Of a stretch of 64,000 nt of DNA, positions 8,735 to 18,000 are shown in pieces (positions within the stretch are counted from its first letter, which is position 1; every line of letters begins with the position of its first letter). The notes beneath the pieces are model-generated. The model saw only the letters and a program-made list of their open reading frames with translations, searched no databases and was not told the DNA's origin. Source of the DNA: JANXSS01 sp043729515 (GTDB taxonomy: Bacteria > Pseudomonadota > Gammaproteobacteria > Burkholderiales > Burkholderiaceae_D); assembly GCA_043729515.1 (NCBI GenBank), contig JAYTLK010000076.1, positions 1 to 64,000 on the forward strand, read 5' to 3'. Position numbers and translations under genes: made by a program.

Positions 8735-9217
8735 TCAGGCCAGCGGCAGGTCGAACCGGCCTTCCGCCACCAGTTGCCGGATGATGCGCACCGTATCGAT
8801 GTCGGCCTCCTGGTAGGCCGACCGGCGGAAGTCGTTATAAAAGGCATCCATGCTGCCGCTGGCCTCCAGCAAGCCGTCGTCATAACTGAAGCGCACGAAC
8901 AGCCGGCCCTCGTCGGGCTCCTCGATGGTCATCAACAGGCGCGAAGCGGAGATATCGGTCTGCGCCGGTACGTCATACTGCACCCGTTCCTCGGGCGTGT
9001 ACGTGACCACATCGTGGATGACGATCTCGCCGTAGCGCAACGCGCGTTCAACCGTGCCTTCAGTGCGGTTGATGATTTCGCAGGCATCCAGATGCGGCAT
9101 GAACAGGGTGGGCGATTCGGCGCGCAACACCAGGCCGCGCCAGAGCTGGGTCCGGCCGAGGGGGTCGATCAGCGGATCGCGCGGGTCGTTGATTTCTACC
9201 AGGTGATCGAATTTCAT
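8735..9217 (-). CDS. DUF1857 (SRPBCC-type) family protein
   Basis: This 160-residue protein resembles the AtaL-like DUF1857 family of the START/SRPBCC fold, which has a hydrophobic cavity for a small ligand. The N-terminal pattern MKFDHLVEIND and the central stretch on the acidic-basic TIEEP region support this. No ligand is known. The frame is open 24 codons further upstream, but the start at 9217 matches the family. It is divergent from rep, with a 126-base shared promoter region, and convergent with the YsnF-like gene. Confidence 0.75.
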   Translation of the reverse strand: MKFDHLVEINDPRDPLIDPLGRTQLWRGLVLRAESPTLFMPHLDACEIINRTEGTVERALRYGEIVIHDVVTYTPEERVQYDVPAQTDISASRLLMTIEEPDEGRLFVRFSYDDGLLEASGSMDAFYNDFRRSAYQEADIDTVRIIRQLVAEGRFDLPLA

Positions 9218-9343
9218 GCGCAATGATGTAGCCAAACCCGCAGTGTAATGACATTTGCGCTGATCGTCCCTTGCCGTCCGATGCGGCACGCGCTGCTACA
9301 ATGGCGCGCTTTTCTCTTCTCCCGACCCTAGCGTCGAATCCTG

Positions 9344-11407
9344 ATGTCGACACCCCGGCAAACCGGTCTGAATGCGCCGCAGCGGGAAGCGGTGCGCTAC
9401 CTTGACGGCCCCTGCCTGGTGCTGGCCGGCGCCGGCTCGGGCAAGACGCGCGTCATCACGCAGAAGATCGCGCATCTGATCGAAGACGTCGGTTACGAAC
9501 CCAGGCACATCGCCGCACTGACTTTCACCAACAAGGCCGCAGCAGAAATGCGCGACCGTATCTCGGGCCTGTTGCAACAACCGAAGCAGGCGAACCAGAT
9601 CACGGTCAGTACCTTCCACTCGCTGGGTGTGACCATTCTGCGCCAGGAAGCCGGCGGCGTCGGACTGAAGGACCGCTTCTCGATCATGGACAGCGACGAC
9701 TGTTTTTCATTGGTCCAGGATCTGGCTGTCACCACCGACAAGCAACTGATTCGCCGCATCCAGACCACCATGTCGCTCTGGAAGAACGGACTGGTCGCGC
9801 CCGAGGCGGCACTGGCCTCGGCCACCACCGAAGACGAAGCGCAGGCCGCACGCATCTACCGCAACTACGTGGCCACGCTGTCGGCTTACCAGGCGGTCGA
9901 CTTCGACGATCTGATCCGGCTGCCGGTGGAGCTGTTTCGCGGCAGCGACGCCGTGCGCGACAAATGGCAGCGGCGACTGCGCTATCTGCTGGTCGACGAA
10001 TACCAGGACACCAACACCTGCCAATATGAACTGGTGAAGCTGCTGGTGACCGGCATTGGCAAGAAGCCGATGTTTACCGCCGTGGGCGATGACGATCAGG
10101 CGATCTACGCCTGGCGCGGCGCCACTGTGGAGAACCTGAAAACTTTGCAGACGGATTTCCCGGATCTGAAGGTGATCAAGCTGGAGCAAAATTACCGCTC
10201 CACCACCCGCATTCTGCAAGCAGCCAATGCCGTCATTGGCAACAATCCGAAACTGTTTGACAAGGCGCTCTGGTCAGAACACGGCCTGGGCGACCCGGTC
10301 AAGGTGCTGGCGATGCAGGATGATGAAGACGAGGCCGACCAGGTTGCCATCATGCTGTCGGCGCACCGCTTCGAGCGACGCGCAAAGTTTGCCGATTATG
10401 CAGTGCTGTATCGCGGCAACCATCAGGCCCGCGTGTTGGAAAAGTCGCTGCGCCGTGAACGCATTCCCTACGTGATGTCGGGCGGCCAGAGTTTTTTCGA
10501 CCGCGCCGAGATCAAGGACATCGTCAGCTATCTGCGTCTGGTGGCCAATGGCGACGATGATCCGGCATTCATCCGCGCGGTGACCACGCCCAAGCGCGGT
10601 GTCGGCCAGAGTACGCTTGAAGCGCTCGGGGCTTTTGCCGGGAAATGGCAGTGCTCGCTGTTCGAGGCGGTCTTCAAGGGCAGCATCGATGCGGTGCTGG
10701 CCGAGCGCCAGCTGACGCCGTTGCGGCATTTCTGCGACTTCATCAATCAGCTCGAAGCCCGCGCCAGCCGGGTTGGCAAAGCCGGCAGTGGCAACAATGC
10801 GGCGCAGGTGTTGGATGACATGATGCAGGAAATAAATTACGAAGCCTATTTGTACGACAATTTCGATGACCGGCAGGCGCAGTCAAAATGGCAGAACGTG
10901 CTCGAGTTCACGACCTGGCTGAAAGAGAAGGGCAATGGCGGCAAGGACGGCACCGATCCGGAAAAGAGCTTGCTGGAACTGACGCAGATGGTGGCGCTGA
11001 TGACCATGCTCGAAGGCCGTGACGAAGAACCGGACGCAGTGCGGTTGTCGACCCTGCATGCAGCCAAGGGGCTGGAATATCCGCATGTGTTCCTGATCGG
11101 GGTGGAGGAAGGCATCCTGCCGCACCGGGGCGATCCGGATGCGCAGTCGGAAGTGGTGGCGGCGCGGATCCAGGAAGAGCGGCGGCTGATGTATGTCGGC
11201 ATTACCCGCGCCCAGCGCAGCCTGCACGTCACCTGGTGCAAGAAGCGCCAGCGCGCACGCGAGACGGTGGCCTGCGAACAGTCGCGCTTCATCGGCGAAA
11301 TGCAGCTCGATGTCGGCGATGCAGTGCCGACGGAAGCCGAGACGATTACGCCGCAAACCCGGCTCGCCAATCTGAAGGCGTTGTTGCAAAAACCGAAACC
11401 GGCGTGA
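9344..11407 (+). CDS. rep: ATP-dependent DNA helicase Rep
   Basis: This superfamily 1A helicase translocates 3' to 5' on single-stranded DNA and clears proteins ahead of replication forks. The 687-residue protein has Walker A AGAGSGKT at residues 28-35, a DEYQD box, the GDDDQAIYAWRG motif, and the C-terminal VRLSTLHAAKGLE and YVGITRA motifs. Length and start context favour Rep over UvrD. slyX and a DUF2288 gene follow on the same strand with short gaps and may be co-transcribed. Confidence 0.92.
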   Translation: MSTPRQTGLNAPQREAVRYLDGPCLVLAGAGSGKTRVITQKIAHLIEDVGYEPRHIAALTFTNKAAAEMRDRISGLLQQPKQANQITVSTFHSLGVTILRQEAGGVGLKDRFSIMDSDDCFSLVQDLAVTTDKQLIRRIQTTMSLWKNGLVAPEAALASATTEDEAQAARIYRNYVATLSAYQAVDFDDLIRLPVELFRGSDAVRDKWQRRLRYLLVDEYQDTNTCQYELVKLLVTGIGKKPMFTAVGDDDQAIYAWRGATVENLKTLQTDFPDLKVIKLEQNYRSTTRILQAANAVIGNNPKLFDKALWSEHGLGDPVKVLAMQDDEDEADQVAIMLSAHRFERRAKFADYAVLYRGNHQARVLEKSLRRERIPYVMSGGQSFFDRAEIKDIVSYLRLVANGDDDPAFIRAVTTPKRGVGQSTLEALGAFAGKWQCSLFEAVFKGSIDAVLAERQLTPLRHFCDFINQLEARASRVGKAGSGNNAAQVLDDMMQEINYEAYLYDNFDDRQAQSKWQNVLEFTTWLKEKGNGGKDGTDPEKSLLELTQMVALMTMLEGRDEEPDAVRLSTLHAAKGLEYPHVFLIGVEEGILPHRGDPDAQSEVVAARIQEERRLMYVGITRAQRSLHVTWCKKRQRARETVACEQSRFIGEMQLDVGDAVPTEAETITPQTRLANLKALLQKPKPA

Positions 11408-11446
11408 TGCACCATGTCGTGCCACCCCATTTCCAGAAAGACTGCC

Positions 11447-11656
11447 ATGAACGATGAAGAACGCATGACCGATATCGAGATCAAGATCGCCCGTCAGGAA
11501 GATCTGGTCGAGACCTTGAACCAGCTGGTCTACCGGCAGCAGCAGAAAATCGACGAGCTGGCCTCCATGTGCGCGGCTCTGGCACGGCATGTGAAGGACG
11601 CATCGAGCGCTGGCCTGGAATCCGCGGGGGCGCATGAACGCCCGCCCCATTATTGA
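11447..11656 (+). CDS. slyX: SlyX family protein
   Basis: This 69-residue protein matches the short SlyX family, which is almost entirely a coiled coil. The helix covers about residues 7-45 and carries a heptad pattern with IARQEDLVETLNQLVYRQQ. Function is unknown in the family. The ATG at 11447 is chosen because the upstream in-frame ATG at 11414 lacks a ribosome site, and 11465 is a further option. It lies 39 bases after rep and 27 bases before the DUF2288 gene. Confidence 0.82.
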   Translation: MNDEERMTDIEIKIARQEDLVETLNQLVYRQQQKIDELASMCAALARHVKDASSAGLESAGAHERPPHY

Positions 11657-11683
11657 CTCTTCCAATCCACTATTCGATCATTC

Positions 11684-12037
11684 ATGACCATGTCGACTTC
11701 GTCATCCACCCGCGACGCGCTGCGCCTGAAATTGAACCAGGAAACGGCGCGCATGCCGTGGGAAGAACTGCAACGATTCTTCGCTGCCGGTCTGGTGGTG
11801 CTGGTCGACGACAGGCTCGACCTGATCGATGTGGCCGTTGCTTTCACAAATGACGACATGACCACCGTCCAATCGTGGATGACGCATGGACATGTCACCA
11901 AGGCCAACGATGCACATGCCGCGCAGTGGGTGGAGCGCAACGCCGCATTGTGGGCAATCGTGGTTCGGCCATGGATATTGGTGCAACAAGAAAAGCCGGC
12001 CGCCGTGTCGACCCCGCCCGAATCAACGCTGCACTGA
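11684..12037 (+). CDS. DUF2288 family protein
   Basis: The 117-residue protein has the DUF2288 pattern. LNQETARMPWEELQRFFAAG lies near the N-terminus, and a central acidic stretch ends with ALWAIVVRPWILVQ. The function is unknown. It follows slyX by 27 bases and may be the last gene of the rep transcript. ATG at 11684 or 11690 could serve as the start. A GC-rich inverted repeat (AGGGGT and ACCCCT, 12125-12147) lies 88 bases after the stop but has no T tract. Confidence 0.8.
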   Translation: MTMSTSSSTRDALRLKLNQETARMPWEELQRFFAAGLVVLVDDRLDLIDVAVAFTNDDMTTVQSWMTHGHVTKANDAHAAQWVERNAALWAIVVRPWILVQQEKPAAVSTPPESTLH

Positions 12038-12251
12038 ATTTCTCGTCGGACAATCCTGCTGAAACATGCCGTGACGCATCCTTTCAGACTACCAACTGGT
12101 GACAGCTGTAAGCAATTGTGTGAAAGGGGTCATATTGCAGCACCCCTGTTGAACTCCCGAAAACCGAGCTTGTCAGAAATGCATGAGCGCAATCAATGCG
12201 TGATTTGCCGTAGATAAGCGGTAACCATTTACTTCAACAAGGGAACTCGAC

Positions 12252-12812
12252 ATGAGCCAACTGACCAAAATTCTGATTGCCACCGCACTTGCTGCTGCTG
12301 CCGGCGTTGCCGGTGCGCAGACGCCGACCACGAACACGGGATCGATGAACAGCACCACGACCGGTGCCACCGGTGCCACCGGTCCAAGCAGCGCCCAGCC
12401 TTCCGCCGGCGCGAAATCGCTGATGGACACGGACAAGGCGCCAGCCGCGCTGTCCGGAACCTCGGCCACCGGCACGTCCGCCGCTGGCACGACTGCAACC
12501 ACCGGCATGACTGGCACGGCCGGTACGGCGGGTTCCACCGGCATGACCGGTGCCACTGGCACAGCCGGAACGTCTGCCTCGACGTCGACCGATCCGTACA
12601 TTCAGAAGCGCGAATCCGACGCCATGGCAAAAAAAGAATACAAGGACAAGAAAAAAGCCGCCAAGTCCGAATACAAGCAAGAAAAGGCAGCAGCGAAGTC
12701 GGACATGAAGTCGGAAAAAGCCTCGACCACTGCCGAGCGCAATGCAGCGATTGCCGCCGATCGCTCGTCTACACCGGTGGTGCCAGGCCAGCAGACCACG
12801 CTGGGCAAGTAA
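12252..12812 (+). CDS. Secreted Gly/Thr-rich protein with collagen-like Gly-X-Y triplets
   Basis: The 186-residue protein is not assigned to a family. It has a signal peptide (residues 1-22, cleavage likely after AGA). The body is rich in Gly, Thr and Ala, and residues 85-108 make eight uninterrupted Gly-X-Y triplets in which Thr or Ala often fills Y and proline is absent. The tail, from about residue 120, is dominated by Lys, Ala, Glu and Ser. A good AAGGGA ribosome site precedes the ATG. It is flanked by a 214-base leader and a strong terminator, so it is a single-gene unit. It may be an envelope or extracellular protein. Confidence 0.75.
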   Translation: MSQLTKILIATALAAAAGVAGAQTPTTNTGSMNSTTTGATGATGPSSAQPSAGAKSLMDTDKAPAALSGTSATGTSAAGTTATTGMTGTAGTAGSTGMTGATGTAGTSASTSTDPYIQKRESDAMAKKEYKDKKKAAKSEYKQEKAAAKSDMKSEKASTTAERNAAIAADRSSTPVVPGQQTTLGK

Positions 12813-12902
12813 GCCGTTTTTTGGTCAGACCCTGGTTCGACAGGGTCGGCCTGCCAGTGCCAGGCATGAGAGTGGTAACCATGAGAGCGGAAATGCATGG
12901 AC

Positions 12903-12934
12903 AAGCCGAACCGGCACATCGGTTCGGCTTTTTG
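12903..12934 (+). terminator. Rho-independent terminator
   Basis: A perfect 10-base-pair stem (AAGCCGAACC and GGTTCGGCTT) with an 8-base loop runs into a T-rich tract. It ends the transcript of the Gly/Thr-rich gene and lies 25 bases before the dinB start. Confidence 0.93.
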
Positions 12935-12958
12935 TTTTCTGATGGGTAAAATAAGGGT

Positions 12959-14092
12959 GTGGCAAATACCCGACTCCGCAAGATCATTCATTGCGACTGT
13001 GATTGTTTTTACGCCGCCGTCGAGACTCGTGACGACCCTTCGTTGCGTGGCAAGCCGGTTGCCGTCGGTGGCCGTCCGGATCAGCGTGGCGTGGTGGCGA
13101 CCTGCAATTACGAGGCACGGCATTTCGGCGTGCACTCGGCCATGGCCATGGGGCAGGCGCTGCAACGCTGTCCGGGCCTGATCGTGCTGCCGACCGCGAT
13201 GGAGAAATACCGCATTGCCTCGCGCCAGATCCTGGCGATCTATCACGACTACACCGCGTTGGTCGAGCCGTTGTCGCTCGATGAAGCCTATCTCGACGTG
13301 ACCGACGCGCCACATTGCCACGGCAGCGCGACGCTGATGGCGCAGGAAATTCGGGCTCGCATCGCCGCGACCGTCGGCATCACCGCATCGGCTGGCATCG
13401 CCCCCAACAAATTCGTGGCCAAGATCGCCAGCGACTGGAACAAGCCGGATGGGCAACACGTGGTGCTGCCGGATCAGGTGGACGGCTTCGTGGCCGCCTT
13501 GCCGGTCAAGAAGATCCATGGGGTAGGGCAGGTCACGGCTGCAAAACTCAACCGCCTCGGCGCCGAGACCTGCGCCGACTTGCGCAACTGGACCCTGCCG
13601 CAATTGCAGCATCACTTCGGCAAGTTCGGCGTGCGCCTGCATGAACTGGTGCGCGGCATCGATCTGCGGGAAGTCAGCCCTCTGCGGGAACGCAAATCGA
13701 TCAGCGTCGAGGAAACCTACAACAACGATTTGCCGGACCTGGCCGCCTGCCAGGCACCGATGGCGCAATTGATCGGTCAGTTGCGATTGCGGGTGGCCCG
13801 CAATGCGGCAGGTCCGTTCATCTGCAAGTTGACGGTCAAGATTCGGTTCGCGGATTTTCGGCAGACCTCGGTGGAGTGCCTGGCCAACGGCATCGATCCG
13901 GCATTGCTGGCCGGTTTGCTGGAGACCGGGTTTGCACGTGGCAGGCAACCGGTACGCTTGCTCGGCGCCGGGGTGCGGCTCGATGAGGAGGCGCCGGATC
14001 TGCAACTGGATTTGTTTGGTAATGCGGGTTTCGATGGGGCAGCTGCACCGGAAGCGAATTTTTCAGCATCGGACGTGCACTGCGCGCCGTGA
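12959..14092 (+). CDS. dinB: DNA polymerase IV
   Basis: This Y-family polymerase carries out error-prone bypass of damaged bases. The 377-residue protein opens with the catalytic HCDCDCF box (residues 11-17, aspartates 13 and 15), has SLDEAYLDV with the second acidic cluster, and has the helix-hairpin-helix region around KKIHGVGQVTAAKL. The C-terminal little-finger domain is present, although no clear beta-clamp motif was identified by eye. The start is GTG at 12959, with AAGGG just upstream. No LexA box was identified by eye in the short gap after the terminator. Confidence 0.94.
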   Translation: MANTRLRKIIHCDCDCFYAAVETRDDPSLRGKPVAVGGRPDQRGVVATCNYEARHFGVHSAMAMGQALQRCPGLIVLPTAMEKYRIASRQILAIYHDYTALVEPLSLDEAYLDVTDAPHCHGSATLMAQEIRARIAATVGITASAGIAPNKFVAKIASDWNKPDGQHVVLPDQVDGFVAALPVKKIHGVGQVTAAKLNRLGAETCADLRNWTLPQLQHHFGKFGVRLHELVRGIDLREVSPLRERKSISVEETYNNDLPDLAACQAPMAQLIGQLRLRVARNAAGPFICKLTVKIRFADFRQTSVECLANGIDPALLAGLLETGFARGRQPVRLLGAGVRLDEEAPDLQLDLFGNAGFDGAAAPEANFSASDVHCAP

Positions 14093-14137
14093 AGATGGCC
14101 TGAAATGGCATCCTGGATTTTGTGCCGCTGAAAACGG

Positions 14138-14157
14138 AAAAGCCCGCTTGCGCGGGC
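14138..14157 (-). terminator. Terminator downstream of tRNA-Asp
   Basis: Read on the - strand, a GCCCGC/GCGGGC stem with a 4-base loop is followed by four T residues. It lies 13 bases beyond the 3' end of tRNA-Asp and also stands just after the dinB stop on the other strand. Confidence 0.85.
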
Positions 14158-14170
14158 CTTCCGGTCTTGC

Positions 14171-14247
14171 TGGCGGAGTGGACGGGACTCGAACCCGCGA
14201 CCCCCGGCGTGACAGGCCGGTATTCTAACCAACTGAACTACCACTCC
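14171..14247 (-). tRNA. tRNA-Asp (GTC)
   Basis: A complete 77-base cloverleaf is encoded on the - strand, including an encoded 3' CCA. The acceptor stem is GGAGTGG paired with CCACTCC, the anticodon loop holds GTC (complement at 14211-14213), and the T-arm carries GGTTCGAGTCC. It is a lone tRNA gene. Confidence 0.97.
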
Positions 14248-14380
14248 TTGATCGTTTCCAGGCGCCGCGTCGTGCGATAACATGTGAGGCACCTGAAGCG
14301 GCCGAAGTCTACAATACATTTCCCGCTTTGGCTAGGCTTTCTGCCTGCCGCGGCATTCCCTTCGATTCCGACATCTTTCC

Positions 14381-15352
14381 ATGACCTCTCCCGACATCGA
14401 CGACATCCTGTTTCCACCGATCGAACCGTATCGCAGCGGCATGCTGGCAGTCGATGCTCTGCACACGCTGCATTGGGAAGAATGCGGCAATCCGGATGGA
14501 GAGCCGGTGTTGTTCCTGCACGGTGGGCCAGGAAGTGGAACATCGCCGGGTCAACGTCAATTTTTCAATCCGGCGCACTACCGCATCGTTCTGTTCGATC
14601 AGCGCGGTTCCGGCAAATCGACACCGCTCGGTGAATGTCGCGACAACACGACGCCTTTACTGATCGATGACATCGAACGTCTTCGCAAGATGCTTGGCAT
14701 CGCGCAGTGGCTTGTTTTTGGCGGCTCCTGGGGCTCGACCCTGGCCCTGGCATACGGGCAGGCGCATCCGCAGCATTGTCTCGGCTTCGTGTTGCGGGGA
14801 ATTTTCCTGTGCAGCCAAAGCGAGATCGACTGGTTCCTTTACGGGATGGAACAATTCTTCCCCGAAGCGCATGCGGAGTTCGTCTCGGTACTCCCGCCTG
14901 GAGAGCGGCATGATCTGCTGCAGGCGTATTGCCGGCGATTGTTTTCCGACGATCCGGCGATCGCTGCGCCGGCGGCGCGCGCCTGGAGCCGCTACGAAGG
15001 ACATTGCCTGTATCTGCGGCCCGATCCGGCCAACGTCGATGGCTTTTGCACGGATACGGTCAGCATCAGCCTTGGCCGGCTGGAAGCACACTATTTCCTG
15101 CATCATGGCTTCATGGCGCCAGACCAGCTGCTGGTGAACATCGACCGTATCGCACATCTGCCCGGCATCATCGTACAGGGCCGCTACGACATCGTCTGTC
15201 CGCCGGTGTCGGCCTACCGCTTGCATCGGGCCTGGCCGCAAGCACGGCTGGAGATGATCGACGACGCCGGTCACTCCTCGTTCGAAACCGGTACCGCGCA
15301 GGCACTGGTCGCCGCCACCGAACGCTTTCGCATGCATGGCCGGCTAGGCTGA
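14381..15352 (+). CDS. pip: Proline iminopeptidase
   Basis: This alpha/beta-hydrolase releases N-terminal proline from peptides in the cytosol. The 323-residue protein has the oxyanion HGGPG at residues 47-51 and the nucleophile motif GGSWGS at 114-119 with Ser116. A late aspartate in YDIVCPP and histidine in AGHSSFE complete the triad. The QRGSGKS stretch at residues 74-80 is typical of family S33. The gene is transcribed away from tRNA-Asp, and the 133-base gap should hold both promoters. Confidence 0.94.
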   Translation: MTSPDIDDILFPPIEPYRSGMLAVDALHTLHWEECGNPDGEPVLFLHGGPGSGTSPGQRQFFNPAHYRIVLFDQRGSGKSTPLGECRDNTTPLLIDDIERLRKMLGIAQWLVFGGSWGSTLALAYGQAHPQHCLGFVLRGIFLCSQSEIDWFLYGMEQFFPEAHAEFVSVLPPGERHDLLQAYCRRLFSDDPAIAAPAARAWSRYEGHCLYLRPDPANVDGFCTDTVSISLGRLEAHYFLHHGFMAPDQLLVNIDRIAHLPGIIVQGRYDIVCPPVSAYRLHRAWPQARLEMIDDAGHSSFETGTAQALVAATERFRMHGRLG

Positions 15353-15498
15353 TCATGCGCTTGCGTCAAATCCAACACTGCATCCAAAGCGCCACACCGT
15401 GTTTGCGAAGCGCGATGCGCCCGTGCGACACTCTTAATGTCGTCGCATTGCGCTGCAGTGCGCAGCGTCGATCAAGAAAAGCGTGAAACGAGGCAAGC

Positions 15499-16014
15499 AT
15501 GAAAAAGAGCGCATCGATCCTGTCTTTGCCAGCGCGCGGCGTTGCGGCGCTCGGCGTATTTCTCGCCGGCTGTACCAACCCGCCACCGCGGCCGGGTGAT
15601 CCACCGCCTGCGGCAGCGGTCGCACGCATCGAGCGGGCCGAGACCACGCCGGACGCCACCTCGACGGCGCGCACCGTCGAGGCCTACAAGCGCGACATCG
15701 CGCTGCGCATCAGTGAAGTCAATTCGACCAAGGTGTATCCGGGCCACCCACAGGCATTGCTGCGCTCCGTGATCGTCGTGAAATTTTCGGTCGATGGCGC
15801 CGGCAAGCTGCTGCGCAGTGAAATCGTGCGCACCAATCATGATGGCGTCACCGAAACCACGGCGCTGGCCTCGTTGCGCAATACGGCGCCATTTCCGAAG
15901 CCGGCGCCGAGCCTGCTTCGCAATGGCCGACTGGAGATATCAGAGACCTGGCTTTTCAACAATGACGGCCGGTTCCAGATTCGGTCGGTGGCGCAGGCGC
16001 AGACCAGCCAATAG
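15499..16014 (+). CDS. Lipoprotein with TonB C-terminal-like domain
   Basis: The 171-residue protein has a lipobox LAGC at residues 22-25 after a hydrophobic signal sequence, and a short proline-rich linker. Its C-terminal domain (about 55-165) follows the TonB C-terminal pattern of a conserved YP, a VVKFSVDGAGKL strand and an ALASLRNTAPFPKP helix. It lacks a classical transmembrane anchor, so it is more likely an envelope lipoprotein than an energy transducer. The specific role is unknown. Confidence 0.75.
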   Translation: MKKSASILSLPARGVAALGVFLAGCTNPPPRPGDPPPAAAVARIERAETTPDATSTARTVEAYKRDIALRISEVNSTKVYPGHPQALLRSVIVVKFSVDGAGKLLRSEIVRTNHDGVTETTALASLRNTAPFPKPAPSLLRNGRLEISETWLFNNDGRFQIRSVAQAQTSQ

Positions 16015-16056
16015 CGTTTGCCGTAGACTGGCCGCTGATCAACAACAGGGGCCCAC

Positions 16057-17490
16057 ATGCAATTCATCCATGCGGATGTCGCCGTGATCGGGGCCGGCAG
16101 CGCCGGTCTGGCTGCCTACCGGGCCGCGCGCTCGCATGGCAAGCGGGTGGTGCTGATCGAAGCCGGGTCTTACGGCACGACCTGCGCGCGGGTCGGTTGC
16201 ATGCCCAGCAAACTCTTGATCGCTGCTGCCGAAGCAGCCCACATGTGCAGCCTGGCGCCAGCCTTCGGCGTACATCCGGGTGCGATTTCCATCGACGGCC
16301 GCGCGGTCATGGAACGGGTGCGGCAGGAGCGGGATCGCTTCGTCGGCTTCGTTCTCGCGGGTGTCGAGAACATCGATTCCAGAGATCGCCTGCGCGGGCA
16401 TGCCCGCTTTCTCGCCATGGACCGGCTGCAGATCGATGACGATACCGTGCTCGATGCGGCCCGGATCGTGATCGCCACCGGTTCCCGGCCGCAGATCCCC
16501 ACCGAACTGCTGGGCGCGGCCGACTGCCTTGCCACCAACGACACCGTTTTCGACTGGCTGGATCTGCCGGCCTCGGTGGCGGTGATCGGTACCGGCGTGA
16601 TCGGCCTGGAACTGGGCCAGGCACTGCACCGGCTCGGCGTGCGAACGGCGATCTTCGGCCGCGGCGATCAGATTGCCGGCATCAGCGACCCGATGGTCCA
16701 CGACAGTGCCCGCGCAATTTTTGCAACCGAGCTCGACCTGCGCCAGAACACCCGCGTGCTGCATGTGACACGCAAGGCCGATGGCGTGGCGCTGACCTGG
16801 CGCGACGCCGCCGGCGTCGAGCATACCGAGGCATTTTCCATGGTGCTGGCGGCCACCGGCCGGGTGCCGAACCTGGAGACGTTGCAGCTCGACCGCACCG
16901 GGCTTGCGTGCGATGCGCGCGGCGTGCCGCACTTCGACCGCCATACGATGCGCTGCGGCGAGAGCAGCATCTTCATCGCCGGCGACGTCGCTGCCGAACG
17001 CGCGCTGCTGCATGAAGCGGCAGACCACGGCCGCATCGCCGGCGATAATGCGGGGCGCTATCCGGATGTGCAGCCGGGGCTGCGCCGTGTGCCACTGGCG
17101 ATTGCCTTCACCGATCCGCAAGTCGCGGTCGTGGGCGATGGTTTTCATGCGCTCGAATCGGGGCGCGTGGCCAGCGGGGAGCTCAGTTTCGCCGACCAGG
17201 GCCGCAGCCGTGTGATGTTGCAGAACCGAGGCCTGCTGCGGGTGTATGCCGAATATCGCAGTGGCCGCTTTCTCGGCGCCGAATTGATCGGGCCGCGTGC
17301 CGAGCATCTTGCGCATCTGATGGCGTGGGCGCTGCAGGCCGGCATGACGGTGGCGCAGATGCTCGAGATGCCGTTCTATCATCCGGTGGTCGAGGAGGGC
17401 CTGCGAACGGCACTACGCGATCTGAACGACAAGCTGCAGCACGGCCCGTCTGACATCGATCATTGTGCCGACTGCACGCCGGGAATGTAG
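16057..17490 (+). CDS. Dihydrolipoyl dehydrogenase-like flavoprotein
   Basis: This FAD- and NAD-dependent disulfide oxidoreductase has 477 residues. The N-terminal FAD motif GAGSAG is at residues 12-17, the redox-active pair C43-x4-C48 sits in TTCARVGCMPSK, and a second dinucleotide motif GTGVIGLELG is near residues 178-187. The HPVVEE stretch near the C-terminus supplies the catalytic His-Glu. No pyruvate or 2-oxoglutarate dehydrogenase subunit genes are nearby, so it may not be the E3 of a main complex and the substrate is uncertain. Confidence 0.85.
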   Translation: MQFIHADVAVIGAGSAGLAAYRAARSHGKRVVLIEAGSYGTTCARVGCMPSKLLIAAAEAAHMCSLAPAFGVHPGAISIDGRAVMERVRQERDRFVGFVLAGVENIDSRDRLRGHARFLAMDRLQIDDDTVLDAARIVIATGSRPQIPTELLGAADCLATNDTVFDWLDLPASVAVIGTGVIGLELGQALHRLGVRTAIFGRGDQIAGISDPMVHDSARAIFATELDLRQNTRVLHVTRKADGVALTWRDAAGVEHTEAFSMVLAATGRVPNLETLQLDRTGLACDARGVPHFDRHTMRCGESSIFIAGDVAAERALLHEAADHGRIAGDNAGRYPDVQPGLRRVPLAIAFTDPQVAVVGDGFHALESGRVASGELSFADQGRSRVMLQNRGLLRVYAEYRSGRFLGAELIGPRAEHLAHLMAWALQAGMTVAQMLEMPFYHPVVEEGLRTALRDLNDKLQHGPSDIDHCADCTPGM

Positions 17491-17634
17491 TCTGCCGGCG
17501 ATCGCCCAAGCAGTTGAAAGAAGAATATTATGTTGGGTGCCGTACTGAGGTCCCCGAACATTCCCGTTAAGGTGCATGCCATGCATCGAGACCTCGATGC
17601 GGGGCATGATTTCACTTTTGTTAGGAGCTTTACC

Positions 17635-17937
17635 ATGATGCAATCGAACGTCAAGACTGCCCGCACCGACATGCGTTCCCTGGTCAAGGATGCGCAAGAC
17701 CTGTTCCGGCAAGCCACCAGTGCGACCGGCGACAAGGCAGAGCTGCTGCGCACCCAAGGCCTGAACCTGCTGGATTCGGCCGTGGGCAAGGCACAGGAAG
17801 TGCAAGCTGCCGCCATGCAGACCGGCAAGGAAGCCGCGGAAACCGCCGACACCTATGTTCAGGAAAATCCATGGAAGTCGGTTGCGATCTCGGCTGGCGT
17901 CGGCGTCGTGATCGGCATGCTGCTGGCACGTCGTTAA
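17635..17937 (+). CDS. DUF883 family (ElaB/YqjD-type) protein
   Basis: The 100-residue protein has a long amphipathic helix followed by the family C-terminal signature ENPWKSVAISAGVGVVIG with a single membrane span and basic end. ElaB and YqjD of Escherichia coli are membrane proteins linked to stationary phase and ribosome binding. The ATG at 17635 has TTAGGAG upstream, so the longer open frame from 17530 is rejected. It leads a set of three membrane-related genes that ends at a terminator after 18999. Confidence 0.9.
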   Translation: MMQSNVKTARTDMRSLVKDAQDLFRQATSATGDKAELLRTQGLNLLDSAVGKAQEVQAAAMQTGKEAAETADTYVQENPWKSVAISAGVGVVIGMLLARR

Positions 17938-18000
17938 GTTGCCGCAAGCGCTGCTTCAAGCCACCGCTCGTTCATCCACTTTTCCGGAATCGATGCCATC

